Below are positions 8,343 to 16,866 of a DNA stretch of 64,000 nucleotides, one piece after another. Position 1 is the first letter of the stretch. Each line of letters opens with the position of its first letter. The stretch is taken from assembly GCF_003939025.1 (NCBI RefSeq), contig NZ_RQIH01000001.1, forward strand, positions 372,001 through 436,000. Direction: 5' to 3'. A model generated the notes under the pieces. That model was not told where the DNA came from, searched no databases, and worked only from the letters and a program-made list of their open reading frames with translations. This stretch comes from Rhizobium sophoriradicis. Its GTDB lineage: Bacteria > Pseudomonadota > Alphaproteobacteria > Rhizobiales > Rhizobiaceae. The translations under genes were made by a program, and so were the position numbers.

Positions 8343-9437
8343 TCAGCGACTGTAGGCTGCGGCTATAGCCTCTGCAGCGGCGGCGATATCGGCGGGACGG
8401 CCGGTCTGCCTGAGGGCCGCGCCGTAGCCCACGACATTCGAGAGCACTGTCTGGAATGCGGCGCGCGGGCCTGTGTGGTTCAGCCGCACGAGGCGGGCGG
8501 GCGCCGTTCCCACGGCTTCCGTCAGCTCGACCCCTAGGCGCCCCGCGGCCGCGATCAGCGAAGCCGGTTCCGGTGCCTCCGGCAAAGGCACCGCCGTCAC
8601 CAGGTTCGACGCCTTTGCCGCCGGCACCCAGACCGGGGCGCCGAGTGCGGCAAGCCCGGCCCGCGTCGCCGATGCCGCCAGCGCATGGCGGGCGACGACA
8701 TTTTCAAGGCCCTCGGCCTCGATGCGGTCGAGTGCGGCCTCCAGCGCAAGGAATTCCAGCGGCGCCGGCGTTCCTGGCAGGATGCGCCGACCGTCGTCGA
8801 TCCAGCCCTTCAGATCGGCCAGCGACAGGATCGAGTCGCGTGCCGCGCCGCCCTTGAGAACGAGATGCCAGGCACGCTGACTGACGGAGAGCGCAGAGAC
8901 ACCCGCCGGACCGCCGAGCGCCTTTTGTGGGCCGATAACCGCGATGTCGATGCCGAGATCATCGACATCGATCCGATGCCCGCCGACCGAGGCGACCGCA
9001 TCGACGACGGTGACGATGCCGCGGGCGTGCGCAAGCGCGAGTATCTCTGGCAGAGGGTTGAGAATGCCGCTCGCAGATTCCGCGTGAACCACGGCGAGCA
9101 CATCGATATGAGGGCCGGCATCGAGCGCTTCGGCGACAGCGTCGATCTCAATCGGCAAGCCCGGTTCGGCGACGAGATTCCGAACGCTTGCGCCGCCTCG
9201 CCGCAGCCACTGCCCGAACCAGCCGCCATAGGCACTGGTGACGAGGTTGAGGGCCGAAAGGCCGGGACGCGCGAGACTGGCTGCCACCGCTTCGAGCGCC
9301 ACCACCGCCTCTGCCTGAACCAGCACGACGTCACCCCGACAGCGCAGAATGCGGCCGATCGTGTCGGCGAGCATGGCGTAGCGCTCCGCGGGGTACGAAG
9401 GCGTACCGAGCAGGGGATTCCAACCGAGATCGAACAT
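8343..9437 (-). CDS. class V PLP-dependent aminotransferase
   Basis: A 364-aa fold-type I PLP enzyme of the class V (SerC/alanine-glyoxylate/AEP transaminase-like) group. The PLP lysine is Lys172 in GPQKALGGPAGVS; upstream are VVDAVASVGG (Asp146, pyridine contact) and HAESASGILNP. The start at 9437 has an excellent AAGGAGG site; an upstream GTG at 9452 overlaps the ATPase stop and is less likely. It lies inside an Opp/Dpp-type importer operon, so it may transaminate an imported amino compound with pyruvate or glyoxylate. The exact substrate is unknown. Confidence 0.82.
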   Translation of the reverse strand: MFDLGWNPLLGTPSYPAERYAMLADTIGRILRCRGDVVLVQAEAVVALEAVAASLARPGLSALNLVTSAYGGWFGQWLRRGGASVRNLVAEPGLPIEIDAVAEALDAGPHIDVLAVVHAESASGILNPLPEILALAHARGIVTVVDAVASVGGHRIDVDDLGIDIAVIGPQKALGGPAGVSALSVSQRAWHLVLKGGAARDSILSLADLKGWIDDGRRILPGTPAPLEFLALEAALDRIEAEGLENVVARHALAASATRAGLAALGAPVWVPAAKASNLVTAVPLPEAPEPASLIAAAGRLGVELTEAVGTAPARLVRLNHTGPRAAFQTVLSNVVGYGAALRQTGRPADIAAAAEAIAAAYSR

Positions 9438-9448
9438 GGACGCCTCCT

Positions 9449-10228
9449 TCACAACGGGTCGGTCACAAGACTGGGAACGGCTGCCACGAGTGCCCGGCCG
9501 GCAGCCGATTGAGGTGCGGTGACAACCGCCGCGGCCGGACCGGTCTCGACGATCCGGCCGCCGTCCATGACGGCGATGCGGTGGGAAACGGCGCGCACCA
9601 CGGCAAGATCGTGCGAAATGAACAGACAGGCAATGCCGTGCTCCTTCTGCAGCTCGACTAAAAGTTCGAGGATCCTGCCGCGCACGGTGACGTCAAGCGC
9701 CGAGACCGCCTCGTCGAGCACCAGCAGCGACGGCCGTGTGGCGATCGCCCGGGCAATCGCCACACGCTGGCGCTGGCCGCCGGAGAGCGCGCGGACCGGC
9801 CGGCGGGCATAGTCGAAAGGCAGGCCGACACGTTCGAGGAGCATGGCGATCTCGCCGGCACGCCGGTTTTTCGACACGACGCCGTGGATGCGCAAGGGGT
9901 CGTCAAGCACCGAACCGACCGTCGCCAGCGGGTTGAAGGCGGCCAGCGGATCCTGGAACACCATCTGCATGCGCACCCGCCTGCGGCGCAAGGCAGCACC
10001 TCTCAGCCTCAACCAATCCTCTCCCTCAAAACGGATCGCACCGGCATCACAGGAGAGAAGCCGCAGCAGGATGCGCGACAGCGTCGATTTTCCGCTGCCG
10101 GAGGCGCCGACCAGACCGAGCGTTTCCCCGGCTGCGATCGTCAGCGAAACATTGTCGAGCGCGGCAACCCGGCGGGCGGCGGAAGAAAAGTCCTTCGAGA
10201 TGTTTTCTATGGACAGCAGAGGATTCAT
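9449..10228 (-). CDS. peptide-type ABC transporter ATPase (DppF/OppF-like)
   Basis: A 259-aa ATPase with Walker A GASGSGKST (41-49), signature ALSGGQRQRVAIARA, Walker B LLVLDEAVSALD and switch His in FISHDL. The open frame runs much further upstream, but the codons before 10228 are an out-of-frame reading of the preceding ATPase. The start ATG at 10228 overlaps that gene's stop as ATGA. It pairs with the 10225-11019 ATPase to energise the two permeases. Confidence 0.92.
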   Translation of the reverse strand: MNPLLSIENISKDFSSAARRVAALDNVSLTIAAGETLGLVGASGSGKSTLSRILLRLLSCDAGAIRFEGEDWLRLRGAALRRRRVRMQMVFQDPLAAFNPLATVGSVLDDPLRIHGVVSKNRRAGEIAMLLERVGLPFDYARRPVRALSGGQRQRVAIARAIATRPSLLVLDEAVSALDVTVRGRILELLVELQKEHGIACLFISHDLAVVRAVSHRIAVMDGGRIVETGPAAAVVTAPQSAAGRALVAAVPSLVTDPL

Positions 10229-11019
10229 GGCGCCGGCTCTTCGATCAAAGGTGGCGTCGCCAGATCGCGATGGCTGGCGATGAGAGCGGCGGTATAGTTG
10301 CTCACGGGCGTCGAAAGCACCGAGCGCACGGGGCCTGCCTCGACGAGGCGCGCATCGCGGAAGACGGCGATTCGGTCGACGAATCCGGAGGCGAGCGCGA
10401 TGTCGTGGGTGATGAAGAGCAGCGTCATGCCGTCCTCGCGCACCAGCCCATCGAGCAGGCGGACGATCTCGGCCTGGACGACGACGTCGAGAGCGCTCGT
10501 CGCCTCGTCGGCGATCAGCAGAGCGGGCTTGGCAGCGATCGCTGCCGCGATCGCCACGCGCTGGCGCTGGCCGCCGGAAAGCTGATGCGGAAAGGCCCGC
10601 AGCGCCTTGTCTGGCTGCGGTATTCGCACTCGTCCAAGGAGTTCCTCGGCTCGGATAGAGGCCTGTTTCCGGCTGAGCCCGAGATGGCGCCTGGCGCCCT
10701 CGGCAATCTGCTCGCCGATCGTCAGGACGGGATTGAGGCTGGTGCCGGGATCCTGGAAGACGAAGCCGAAATCGCGGCCCGGGCGGGGCGGGTGGCCCAG
10801 GGCGGGCCAGAGCATTTCGCCGGTGACCTTCGCTCCGCCAGGCAGCAGACCGGCGAGCGCCCGGGCGAGCGTGCTCTTGCCGGAGCCGCTTTCGCCGATG
10901 ATCGCCAGCCTCTCGCCGGTGGCAATATCGAGATCGATACGATCGAGCGCGGTCGTATTGTTCCTGCCGCGCCAATAGGTGACCGAAAGCTGCCGGAGGC
11001 TGCAGAAGATGTCGCTCAT
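10225..11019 (-). CDS. peptide-type ABC transporter ATPase (DppD/OppD-like)
   Basis: A 264-aa ATPase with Walker [10 protein letters not shown] (42-50), signature LSGGQRQRVAIAAAI, Walker B LLIADEATSALD and switch histidine in FITHDI. Its start overlaps the permease stop and its stop overlaps the next ATPase start, so translation is coupled. It belongs to the two-ATPase Opp/Dpp class of importers, which take peptides, opines, nickel or oligosaccharides. Confidence 0.93.
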   Translation of the reverse strand: MSDIFCSLRQLSVTYWRGRNNTTALDRIDLDIATGERLAIIGESGSGKSTLARALAGLLPGGAKVTGEMLWPALGHPPRPGRDFGFVFQDPGTSLNPVLTIGEQIAEGARRHLGLSRKQASIRAEELLGRVRIPQPDKALRAFPHQLSGGQRQRVAIAAAIAAKPALLIADEATSALDVVVQAEIVRLLDGLVREDGMTLLFITHDIALASGFVDRIAVFRDARLVEAGPVRSVLSTPVSNYTAALIASHRDLATPPLIEEPAP

Positions 11020-11849
11020 GCCGCCCTCCCGCCGTCATCGCCAAGCGCCTTACCGAGACCTTCGCTGAAGAGATGGACGCCGAGCACGGTGACGGCAAGT
11101 GCGGCGCCCGGCAGGACGGAGAGATAAGCGGCCGAGCGCAGCACGCTGCGGCCCTCGGCGATCATCGAACCCCAGGTGGCGATATTCGGATTGCCGAGGC
11201 CGAGAAAGGAAAGCGCCGCCTCGGTGAGGATCGCGCCGGCGACGATGGTAGCGGAAAGCGCCAGCACCGGCGGCAGCGCGTTCGGCAGGATCTCACGAAA
11301 GGCGATTTCCGCGGGATGCATGCCGATCACCCTTGCCGAGGCGACGTAATCCTGCTCGCGGATCGCCAGCACCTGGGCTCGCGTCAGCCGCGCCGGATCG
11401 GCCCAGGCGCCAAGCGCGATGGCAAAAACGACGATCGGGGTCGACACCCCGATAGTGCTGACGAAGGCGAGGGCAAGCAGGAAGCCCGGCACGATCTGAA
11501 AGGCGTCGACTACGCGCATTAAGGCCTCGTCGACGAACCCGCCGGAAAATCCGGCCGCCATGCCGACGCAGACGCCGAGGACCATCGCCGAAAAGGCTGC
11601 CGCGAGGCCGACGGCAAGCGAGGTTCGCGCGCCATAGAGCAGGCCGGCGAGCACATCACGTCCGAGGCGATCGGTGCCAAGTGGAAAGGCCGGGTCGGTG
11701 AAGGGCGCAAGCAGCGCCCGCCCGGCGATCCTCAGCGGATCGCCGGGCGAAATGATAGGGGCAAGCAGCCCGAACAGAAGCAGGATGACCAGGATCGCAA
11801 ATCCGGCCATGCCTTCCCACGTGCCGAGCAGACGCTGAAGACGGCTCAT
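11016..11849 (-). CDS. peptide-type ABC transporter permease (DppC-like)
   Basis: A 277-aa permease with an N-terminal TM1 (FAILVILLLFGLLAPII), the OppC-like motif GTDRLGRDVLAGLLYGARTS after it, four or five more membrane segments, and the cytoplasmic coupling loop (about residues 170-190, ASARVIGMHPAEIAFREILP). Start and stop overlap the flanking genes by 4 bases. Confidence 0.93.
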   Translation of the reverse strand: MSRLQRLLGTWEGMAGFAILVILLLFGLLAPIISPGDPLRIAGRALLAPFTDPAFPLGTDRLGRDVLAGLLYGARTSLAVGLAAAFSAMVLGVCVGMAAGFSGGFVDEALMRVVDAFQIVPGFLLALAFVSTIGVSTPIVVFAIALGAWADPARLTRAQVLAIREQDYVASARVIGMHPAEIAFREILPNALPPVLALSATIVAGAILTEAALSFLGLGNPNIATWGSMIAEGRSVLRSAAYLSVLPGAALAVTVLGVHLFSEGLGKALGDDGGRAA

Positions 11850-12835
11850 GCGTCACCCTCCGAAGCGCCGATGCGCGGGTCGAGCGCGGCATAGATAAGA
11901 TCGACGAGGAAATTGACCGAAATGACGAGAACAGCGCTGGTGACGACGATGCCCATCAACAGCGGCGCGTCGCGGCCGTTGACTGCTTCCTGCGCCAAGC
12001 GCCCGAAGCCGGGGATCGCAAAGACGCTCTCGATCACCACGCTGCCGCCGAGCATGGCCGCCGATTGCAGCCCAAGCATGGTGACAAGCGGCAACAGCGC
12101 ATTGCGCGCCACATGACGAAGCACGATGCGGCTGCGCGACAGGCCCTTGGCGCGGGCGAACAGGACGAAATCGAGCTTCCAGGCCTCAGCCATGCCGGCC
12201 CGCATCACCCGCAGGAACAAGGCGAGATAGATCAGGGCCAGGGCGCCGACCGGCAGGACAAGATGATCTGATATGTCGAGGGCGCGGGTAAAGCCGGTCT
12301 TGCCCGAAGCGATCGTCTCGATGCCGGCGATCGGAAACCAGCGCAGCTTCACCGAAAAGGCAATGCTGAGGACAAGGCCGAGCCAGAAGCTCGGAATGGC
12401 ATAGACGATCAGCGAGCCGATCGACAACAGCCGGTCGCGCAAGGTTCCCGGCCGCGCCCCGGCGAGGATGCCGAGCGCGGAACCAAGGCCAAAAGAAAGC
12501 GCCGTCGCGCTGCCCATCAACAGCAGCGTATTGGGCAGGCGTTCGGCGATGAGCGCGCCGACCGGCCGGTCGAAGGCGACGGACCAGCCGAGATCAAGCC
12601 GCGCCAGCGAGGAAAGATAGAGCCAGAGCCGTGCCAGCATGGACCGGTCGAGGCCGTAGCTCTCGCGCAGCGCCTGCCTGAGTGCCGCATCGCCGCCGCC
12701 GATCGCGCCCAGATAGGCATCGACGGCATCGCCCGGGGCGGATTCGAGCAGCAAAAACGTGAAGATCACCACGATCAGCAGCACTGGAAGGCTGCTGATC
12801 GCCCTACGCCGCAGGAGGAGGATTGCGCGTTTCAC
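11846..12835 (-). CDS. peptide-type ABC transporter permease (DppB-like)
   Basis: A 329-aa permease. TM1 lies near the N-terminus (SLPVLLIVVIFTFLLLES), followed by the PGD motif typical of OppB/DppB proteins and the loop FVLFARAKGLSRSRIVLRHV before the last segments. The start is set at GTG 12835 because CCGGAGGCC lies just upstream and the 49 codons before it run into the preceding binding-protein gene. It is the partner of the 11016-11849 permease. Confidence 0.88.
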   Translation of the reverse strand: MKRAILLLRRRAISSLPVLLIVVIFTFLLLESAPGDAVDAYLGAIGGGDAALRQALRESYGLDRSMLARLWLYLSSLARLDLGWSVAFDRPVGALIAERLPNTLLLMGSATALSFGLGSALGILAGARPGTLRDRLLSIGSLIVYAIPSFWLGLVLSIAFSVKLRWFPIAGIETIASGKTGFTRALDISDHLVLPVGALALIYLALFLRVMRAGMAEAWKLDFVLFARAKGLSRSRIVLRHVARNALLPLVTMLGLQSAAMLGGSVVIESVFAIPGFGRLAQEAVNGRDAPLLMGIVVTSAVLVISVNFLVDLIYAALDPRIGASEGDA

Positions 12836-12875
12836 GCCGGATAAGGCCTCCGGAAGAGAATTACGGCCGATCCTA

Positions 12876-14486
12876 TCACGATTGCAGCGCGGTATCGCCC
12901 CAGTTCGAGACGGCCCAGCGCGGATTGTCCGCGACGTTGAGGACGGTGTCACGGGCGACGGTGATGAAGCCCCATTCCGCAACGTTGATCAGCGGCAGAT
13001 CGGCGACGATGAGCTGCTGGAACTTGCGGTAGAGATCGGTGCGCGCCGCCGTGTCGACGGTTTCGGAGGCCTGCTTGATGATCTTGTCGAGCTCGGGATT
13101 GACATAGCCGCCCTGGTTGGAGAAGGGAACGCCGTCAGGCGTGCCGGACTGAACGAGAATGGTGGTGGAGATCGCCGGGTCGCCGCGGAACACTGGCGGG
13201 GCGACGGCGAGGTCGAAATCATGGTCGGTGTAAACCGCCTTCTGGTGCGCGGCCGCATCGGCATTGACGATCTCGGCATCGATGCCGATCGCGGCAAGCG
13301 CCTGGCGAAGGTAATCGCCGAACTGGCGGGTCTCGTTAAAATACGGCGCGGGACGAAGTTTCAACTTGAAGCGGTTGCCGTCCGCCCCCTTGGCATAACC
13401 CGCCTTGTCGAGAATATCATTGGCGGCCGCCGGATTGAAATCATAGGCCGCGACATCGGACGTATAGAATTCCGGCGCATTCCTCGGCACCGGGCCGGTG
13501 GAAGCGGCGGCATAACCGAGGAAGATCGTGTCGACCACGAATTTCTTGTCGATCGCCTGCGCGATCGCCTGGCGGACCCTGAGGTCGGCGAGCTCCTTGC
13601 GGCGGTGATTGATCTCGACGACGAGCTGATAGGTCAAGGCCTCGTAACCTTTCGAGATCACCTTGATGCCATCGACCTTGGAGATACGGTCGAGATCGGC
13701 CAGCGGCACGGCCGAGAAGGCGGCGAGCTGGATTTCCTCGGCCTCGAGCGCCGCACCCGCCGAGGCGCGGTCGGGCAGCACGCGGAAGACGATCTCGTCC
13801 AGTTTCGGCTGATCGTTGTCCCAATAATTCTCATTACGCGTCAGCCGGTAGTATTCGCCGGGCTTGTGTTCGGCAAACTTGAACGGGCCGGTGCCGATGA
13901 GCTTGTTGTTGGCCGGATTGGCGGCGATATCGCTGCCGTCGAAGATGTGTTTGGCGACGACGCTGGTGACGACGGGCAGGGCATTGCGGATGAGCTGGAA
14001 CGGCGTCGGCTTGGAGAAGCGGAAGATGGCGGTGTAGTCGTCGGGCGTATCGACGGCTTCAAGATTGGCGAAGACAAGGCGGCCGAGATTCTGCAGCGGC
14101 TTCCAGATGTTGAGGGCGGAGAAGGCGACATCGACCGAGGTAAACGGCTTGCCGTCATGCCAGGTGACGCCGTCGCGCAGCTTGAAGGTGACGGAAAGCC
14201 CGTCGGCCGAGCCTTCCCAGGAGGTGGCAAGCCGCGGCGCAAGCCCGTCCTTGCCTTCGAACGAGGCTTCGGCCAGTGGTTCGATCACCTTGCTGGCGAT
14301 GAAGAAGACGCCGTTCGAAGCGACGATGGCGGGGTTGAGGTTCTTCGGCTCGGAATCGGCCGCGACAATCAGCCGGCCGCCGGTGGGCGTGGCCTGCGCC
14401 AGCGCCTGGCGAGCGAGCGCCGTCGACGCGAGGAGCAGGGCGGTGCCCTTCATCAGCGTGCGCCGCGAGATGGATGATACCGTCAT
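12876..14486 (-). CDS. peptide-type ABC substrate-binding protein (family 5)
   Basis: A periplasmic binding protein of about 536 aa, of the DppA/OppA class (SBP_bac_5). It has a twin-arginine-like signal, SISRRTLMKGTALLLASTA, with cleavage near residue 31 (RQALAQA). A conserved segment follows (LRDGVTWHDGKPFTSVDVAFS), typical of the family. The start at 14486 has GGAGGGGTC upstream. It is the first gene of the importer operon running down to 7409. The ligand is unknown; the operon's aminotransferase and diesterase suggest an amino-group-containing, possibly phosphodiester, compound. Confidence 0.9.
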   Translation of the reverse strand: MTVSSISRRTLMKGTALLLASTALARQALAQATPTGGRLIVAADSEPKNLNPAIVASNGVFFIASKVIEPLAEASFEGKDGLAPRLATSWEGSADGLSVTFKLRDGVTWHDGKPFTSVDVAFSALNIWKPLQNLGRLVFANLEAVDTPDDYTAIFRFSKPTPFQLIRNALPVVTSVVAKHIFDGSDIAANPANNKLIGTGPFKFAEHKPGEYYRLTRNENYWDNDQPKLDEIVFRVLPDRASAGAALEAEEIQLAAFSAVPLADLDRISKVDGIKVISKGYEALTYQLVVEINHRRKELADLRVRQAIAQAIDKKFVVDTIFLGYAAASTGPVPRNAPEFYTSDVAAYDFNPAAANDILDKAGYAKGADGNRFKLKLRPAPYFNETRQFGDYLRQALAAIGIDAEIVNADAAAHQKAVYTDHDFDLAVAPPVFRGDPAISTTILVQSGTPDGVPFSNQGGYVNPELDKIIKQASETVDTAARTDLYRKFQQLIVADLPLINVAEWGFITVARDTVLNVADNPRWAVSNWGDTALQS

Positions 14487-14645
14487 GACCCCTCCTGATC
14501 GATCGAAACCGGCAACCATATTCGACCCGAAATACCGGCTGGCATAGAGATTAAATTCGAATGATCGGGCTTCGCGAGACATTTTTTGTCACCCAGCCAT
14601 TATATCCTCTGCCGTGCCCGCAGGGGAGGCCGAAGCCGGCAACCT

Positions 14646-15686
14646 TCAGGCCTCCGTCAGCTGGAACGCGTCGCTTTCTCCTGCCACCAGTTCGAGTGGC
14701 CAGATCATGTTGCCACCGGCATCGGAATAGAATTCTCGATAGGCCGGCATGCGGGCGAGCAGCATTTGACCGAGCGCGACGCCGAGATCGTAGAGCGACA
14801 TGCGGAAGCAACTGAGCGAGGGCTGCAGGAATCGGGCGCGCGGCGCATCGCGGAAGCCGATCACCGCGAGATCACGGCCGGGCATGACGCCCGATTCCAT
14901 CAGGCGGCGGTAAAGGCCGATCGCCATCAGCTCGTAGATCAGGATCACCGCCGTCGGCCGATCCTCAAGCATCAGCAGTTCATGGGCCGCCTGGTAGCCG
15001 CCCTGTTCGCTCGATTTGACGCGGATGACGAGCGACGGATCAAAGGCGATGCCGTGTCGCTCGAGCGCACGGCGATAGCTCTCGACAAAGACATAACCAA
15101 GATTGACCTCGCTCGACGGCGCGGTAATTGCGATCCGGCGGTGGCCCTGCGCGGCCAACCGCTCGACCGCGCGGTCGGCTACGCCTTCGAAATCGAGATC
15201 GATCCAGGGGAAGGTGTTCGCCGAAAGGCTGCGACCAACCGTAACGAACGGAATCTTTGCCCGCGAAAGAAGATCGATGCGACGGTCGATGCGCTGCGTG
15301 TTCGAGATGATCATCGCATCGACGATGCGCCGCGCCACCATGCGCTTCAAGTATTCGTGCGGGTCCTCGTCGCTCGGGCAGGGCAGCATGACGAGGTCGA
15401 GCTTGTGGCGGGCGAAGACGCTCTGCAAGCCGCTGGTGACGCCGAGGAAGAAGTTGTCGGCATTTTCCACCGCCTCCGCGCTCGATTCGATCATCAGACC
15501 GATGACCTTCGTCTCTCCCTGCCTCAGGCTCCGGCCCGACTGATTGGCGACATAGCCGAGCGCCTCGGCCGCCGCCAGCACCCGACGGCGCGTTTCCTCG
15601 TTGACATCCGGCCTGCCGTTCAGGGCGCGGGACACCGTGCCGATCGAAATAGCCAGGTGTTCGGCAAGCTGGCGGATTCCCTTCAT
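14646..15686 (-). CDS. LacI-family transcriptional repressor
   Basis: A 346-aa LacI/GalR regulator with HTH QLAEHLAISIGTVSRALNG (residues 6-24), hinge, and effector domain from about residue 63 (VIGLMIESS). It is divergent from the dehydrogenase-transporter operon at 15821-22915. The perfect palindrome CGTAAACGTTTACG between the two genes matches the form of LacI-family operators and overlaps the operon promoter, so this protein probably represses that operon and perhaps itself. Its 3' end faces the Opp-type operon at 14486, from which it is separated by 159 bases without another gene. Confidence 0.92.
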   Translation of the reverse strand: MKGIRQLAEHLAISIGTVSRALNGRPDVNEETRRRVLAAAEALGYVANQSGRSLRQGETKVIGLMIESSAEAVENADNFFLGVTSGLQSVFARHKLDLVMLPCPSDEDPHEYLKRMVARRIVDAMIISNTQRIDRRIDLLSRAKIPFVTVGRSLSANTFPWIDLDFEGVADRAVERLAAQGHRRIAITAPSSEVNLGYVFVESYRRALERHGIAFDPSLVIRVKSSEQGGYQAAHELLMLEDRPTAVILIYELMAIGLYRRLMESGVMPGRDLAVIGFRDAPRARFLQPSLSCFRMSLYDLGVALGQMLLARMPAYREFYSDAGGNMIWPLELVAGESDAFQLTEA

Positions 15687-15731
15687 CGGCTGCGATTCCC
15701 TCCTGGGCCGTAATTTCGCAGTTGGCCTCTA

Positions 15732-15761
15732 TTGACACCGCAAAATGTTTTCGCCTACAGT
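15732..15761 (+). promoter_or_regulatory. sigma-70-type promoter of the dehydrogenase/transporter operon
   Basis: TTGACA (15732-15737) and TACAGT (15756-15761) are separated by 18 bases, about 60 bases before the GTG at 15821. The LacI-type palindrome begins right after the -10 hexamer, where a bound repressor would block initiation. Confidence 0.65.
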
Positions 15762-15775
15762 CGTAAACGTTTACG
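15762..15775. promoter_or_regulatory. LacI-family operator palindrome
   Basis: CGTAAACGTTTACG is a perfect 14-bp palindrome with a central CG step, the form bound by LacI/GalR-family dimers. It lies between the divergent repressor gene (starts 15686) and the operon start (15821), just downstream of the predicted -10 box. Confidence 0.8.
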
Positions 15776-15820
15776 GAGTGCGTGTCACGAGGAGAGTGGC
15801 GCCATTCCCTGGAGGAAATC

Positions 15821-16855
15821 GTGAAATTTAGTGCCATTCTGTGCGGGTGCGGAGCTATGTCCAAAGGTTGGTTGCGTGCCATCGCTTCCAACCCCGATCT
15901 CGCCGACTCCATCACCATCGTCGGCCTCGTCGACCTCAACCGCGAGACGGCGGAACAGCTCGCCGCCGAGTTCGGCCTCGACAGCGCCGTCATCGGTTCG
16001 GATCTCTCCGACGTCATCGCGGCGACAAAGGCAGACCTGGTCTTCGACATCGTCATTCCGTCCGCCCGTTACGACGTCGTGTCGACGGCACTCAAGGCCG
16101 GCTGCCATGTGCTCAGCGAAAAGCCGATGGCTGCCTCGCTCGCCGAGGGGGCCGCGCTGATCGATCTCGCCGCAGAGACCGGCAGCATCCACGCCGTCAT
16201 CCAGAACCGCCGCTTCATCTCCGGCATCAGGCGCCTGCGCCGTTTCGTCGACAGCGGCGCGATCGGCGATCTCACCGGCATTCATTGCGACTTCTTCCTC
16301 GCGCCGCATTTCGGCGGTTTCCGCGAGGAGATGGACAATGTGCTGCTTCTCGACATGGCGATCCACACCTTCGATGCCGCGCGTTACGTCGCCGACAGGA
16401 AGCCGCTCGCCGTCTATTGCGTCGAGCGCAATCCGAAGGACTCGTGGTACCGGCACGGCGCTTCGGCGAACGCCATCTTCGAATTTTCCGACGACATCGT
16501 CTTCACCTATCGCGGCTCCTGGTGCGCCGAGGGCGAGCGCACCAGCTGGGAAAGCCAGTGGCGCCTCGTCGGCTCGAAGGGGATGCTGACCTGGGATGGC
16601 GAGGAGAGTTTCAAGGCGGCGGTCGCCGGCGAGGAGCCCGGCCTTCTGCGTGGAGCTGCCTCCGTAAACGTTCCCGGTCCTGAACACGATGCCGAAACCC
16701 ACGGCCACGCCAGCGTCATCGCCGATTTCATTGCAGCGATCCGAACCGGCAAGCAGCCCGAAACGGTCAATTCCGACAATATCAGAAGCCTCGCCATGGT
16801 CTTCGGCGCGATCGAAAGCGCCAAGACCGGCCGGCGCATCGAAATTTCAGCATAG
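15821..16855 (+). CDS. Gfo/Idh/MocA-family oxidoreductase
   Basis: A 344-aa NAD(P)-dependent sugar or polyol dehydrogenase. The N-terminal Rossmann fold has a CGCGAMS nucleotide loop (residues 8-14) and the family EKP motif at 100-102 (SEKPMAAS); the C-terminal alpha/beta domain has DMAIHTFDAARY, which supplies the catalytic histidine region. The start is GTG at 15821 behind GGAGGAAATC; an in-frame ATG at 15782 lacks such a site. It is the first gene of the operon controlled by the palindrome at 15762 and probably oxidises the imported sugar or inositol-like ligand. Confidence 0.9.
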   Translation: MKFSAILCGCGAMSKGWLRAIASNPDLADSITIVGLVDLNRETAEQLAAEFGLDSAVIGSDLSDVIAATKADLVFDIVIPSARYDVVSTALKAGCHVLSEKPMAASLAEGAALIDLAAETGSIHAVIQNRRFISGIRRLRRFVDSGAIGDLTGIHCDFFLAPHFGGFREEMDNVLLLDMAIHTFDAARYVADRKPLAVYCVERNPKDSWYRHGASANAIFEFSDDIVFTYRGSWCAEGERTSWESQWRLVGSKGMLTWDGEESFKAAVAGEEPGLLRGAASVNVPGPEHDAETHGHASVIADFIAAIRTGKQPETVNSDNIRSLAMVFGAIESAKTGRRIEISA

Positions 16856-16866
16856 GAAGACGTGAC

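Noticed and set aside
10229..11098. Extension of the second peptide-type ATPase to a 549-aa fusion
   Set aside because: The extra 290 residues are an out-of-frame reading of the preceding ATPase gene. The ATG at 10228 overlaps that gene's stop and is the proper start, so this is two genes, unlike the true fusion at 47992-49701.
12759..14477. A 572-codon plus-strand open frame
   Set aside because: It is the antisense shadow of the family 5 binding-protein gene, which has a signal peptide, a ribosome site and operon context.
16663..16672. CGTAAACGTT inside the dehydrogenase gene, resembling the LacI operator
   Set aside because: Only part of the palindrome is present and it lies deep in a coding region. 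A chance match is more likely than a second operator, although looping cannot be excluded.
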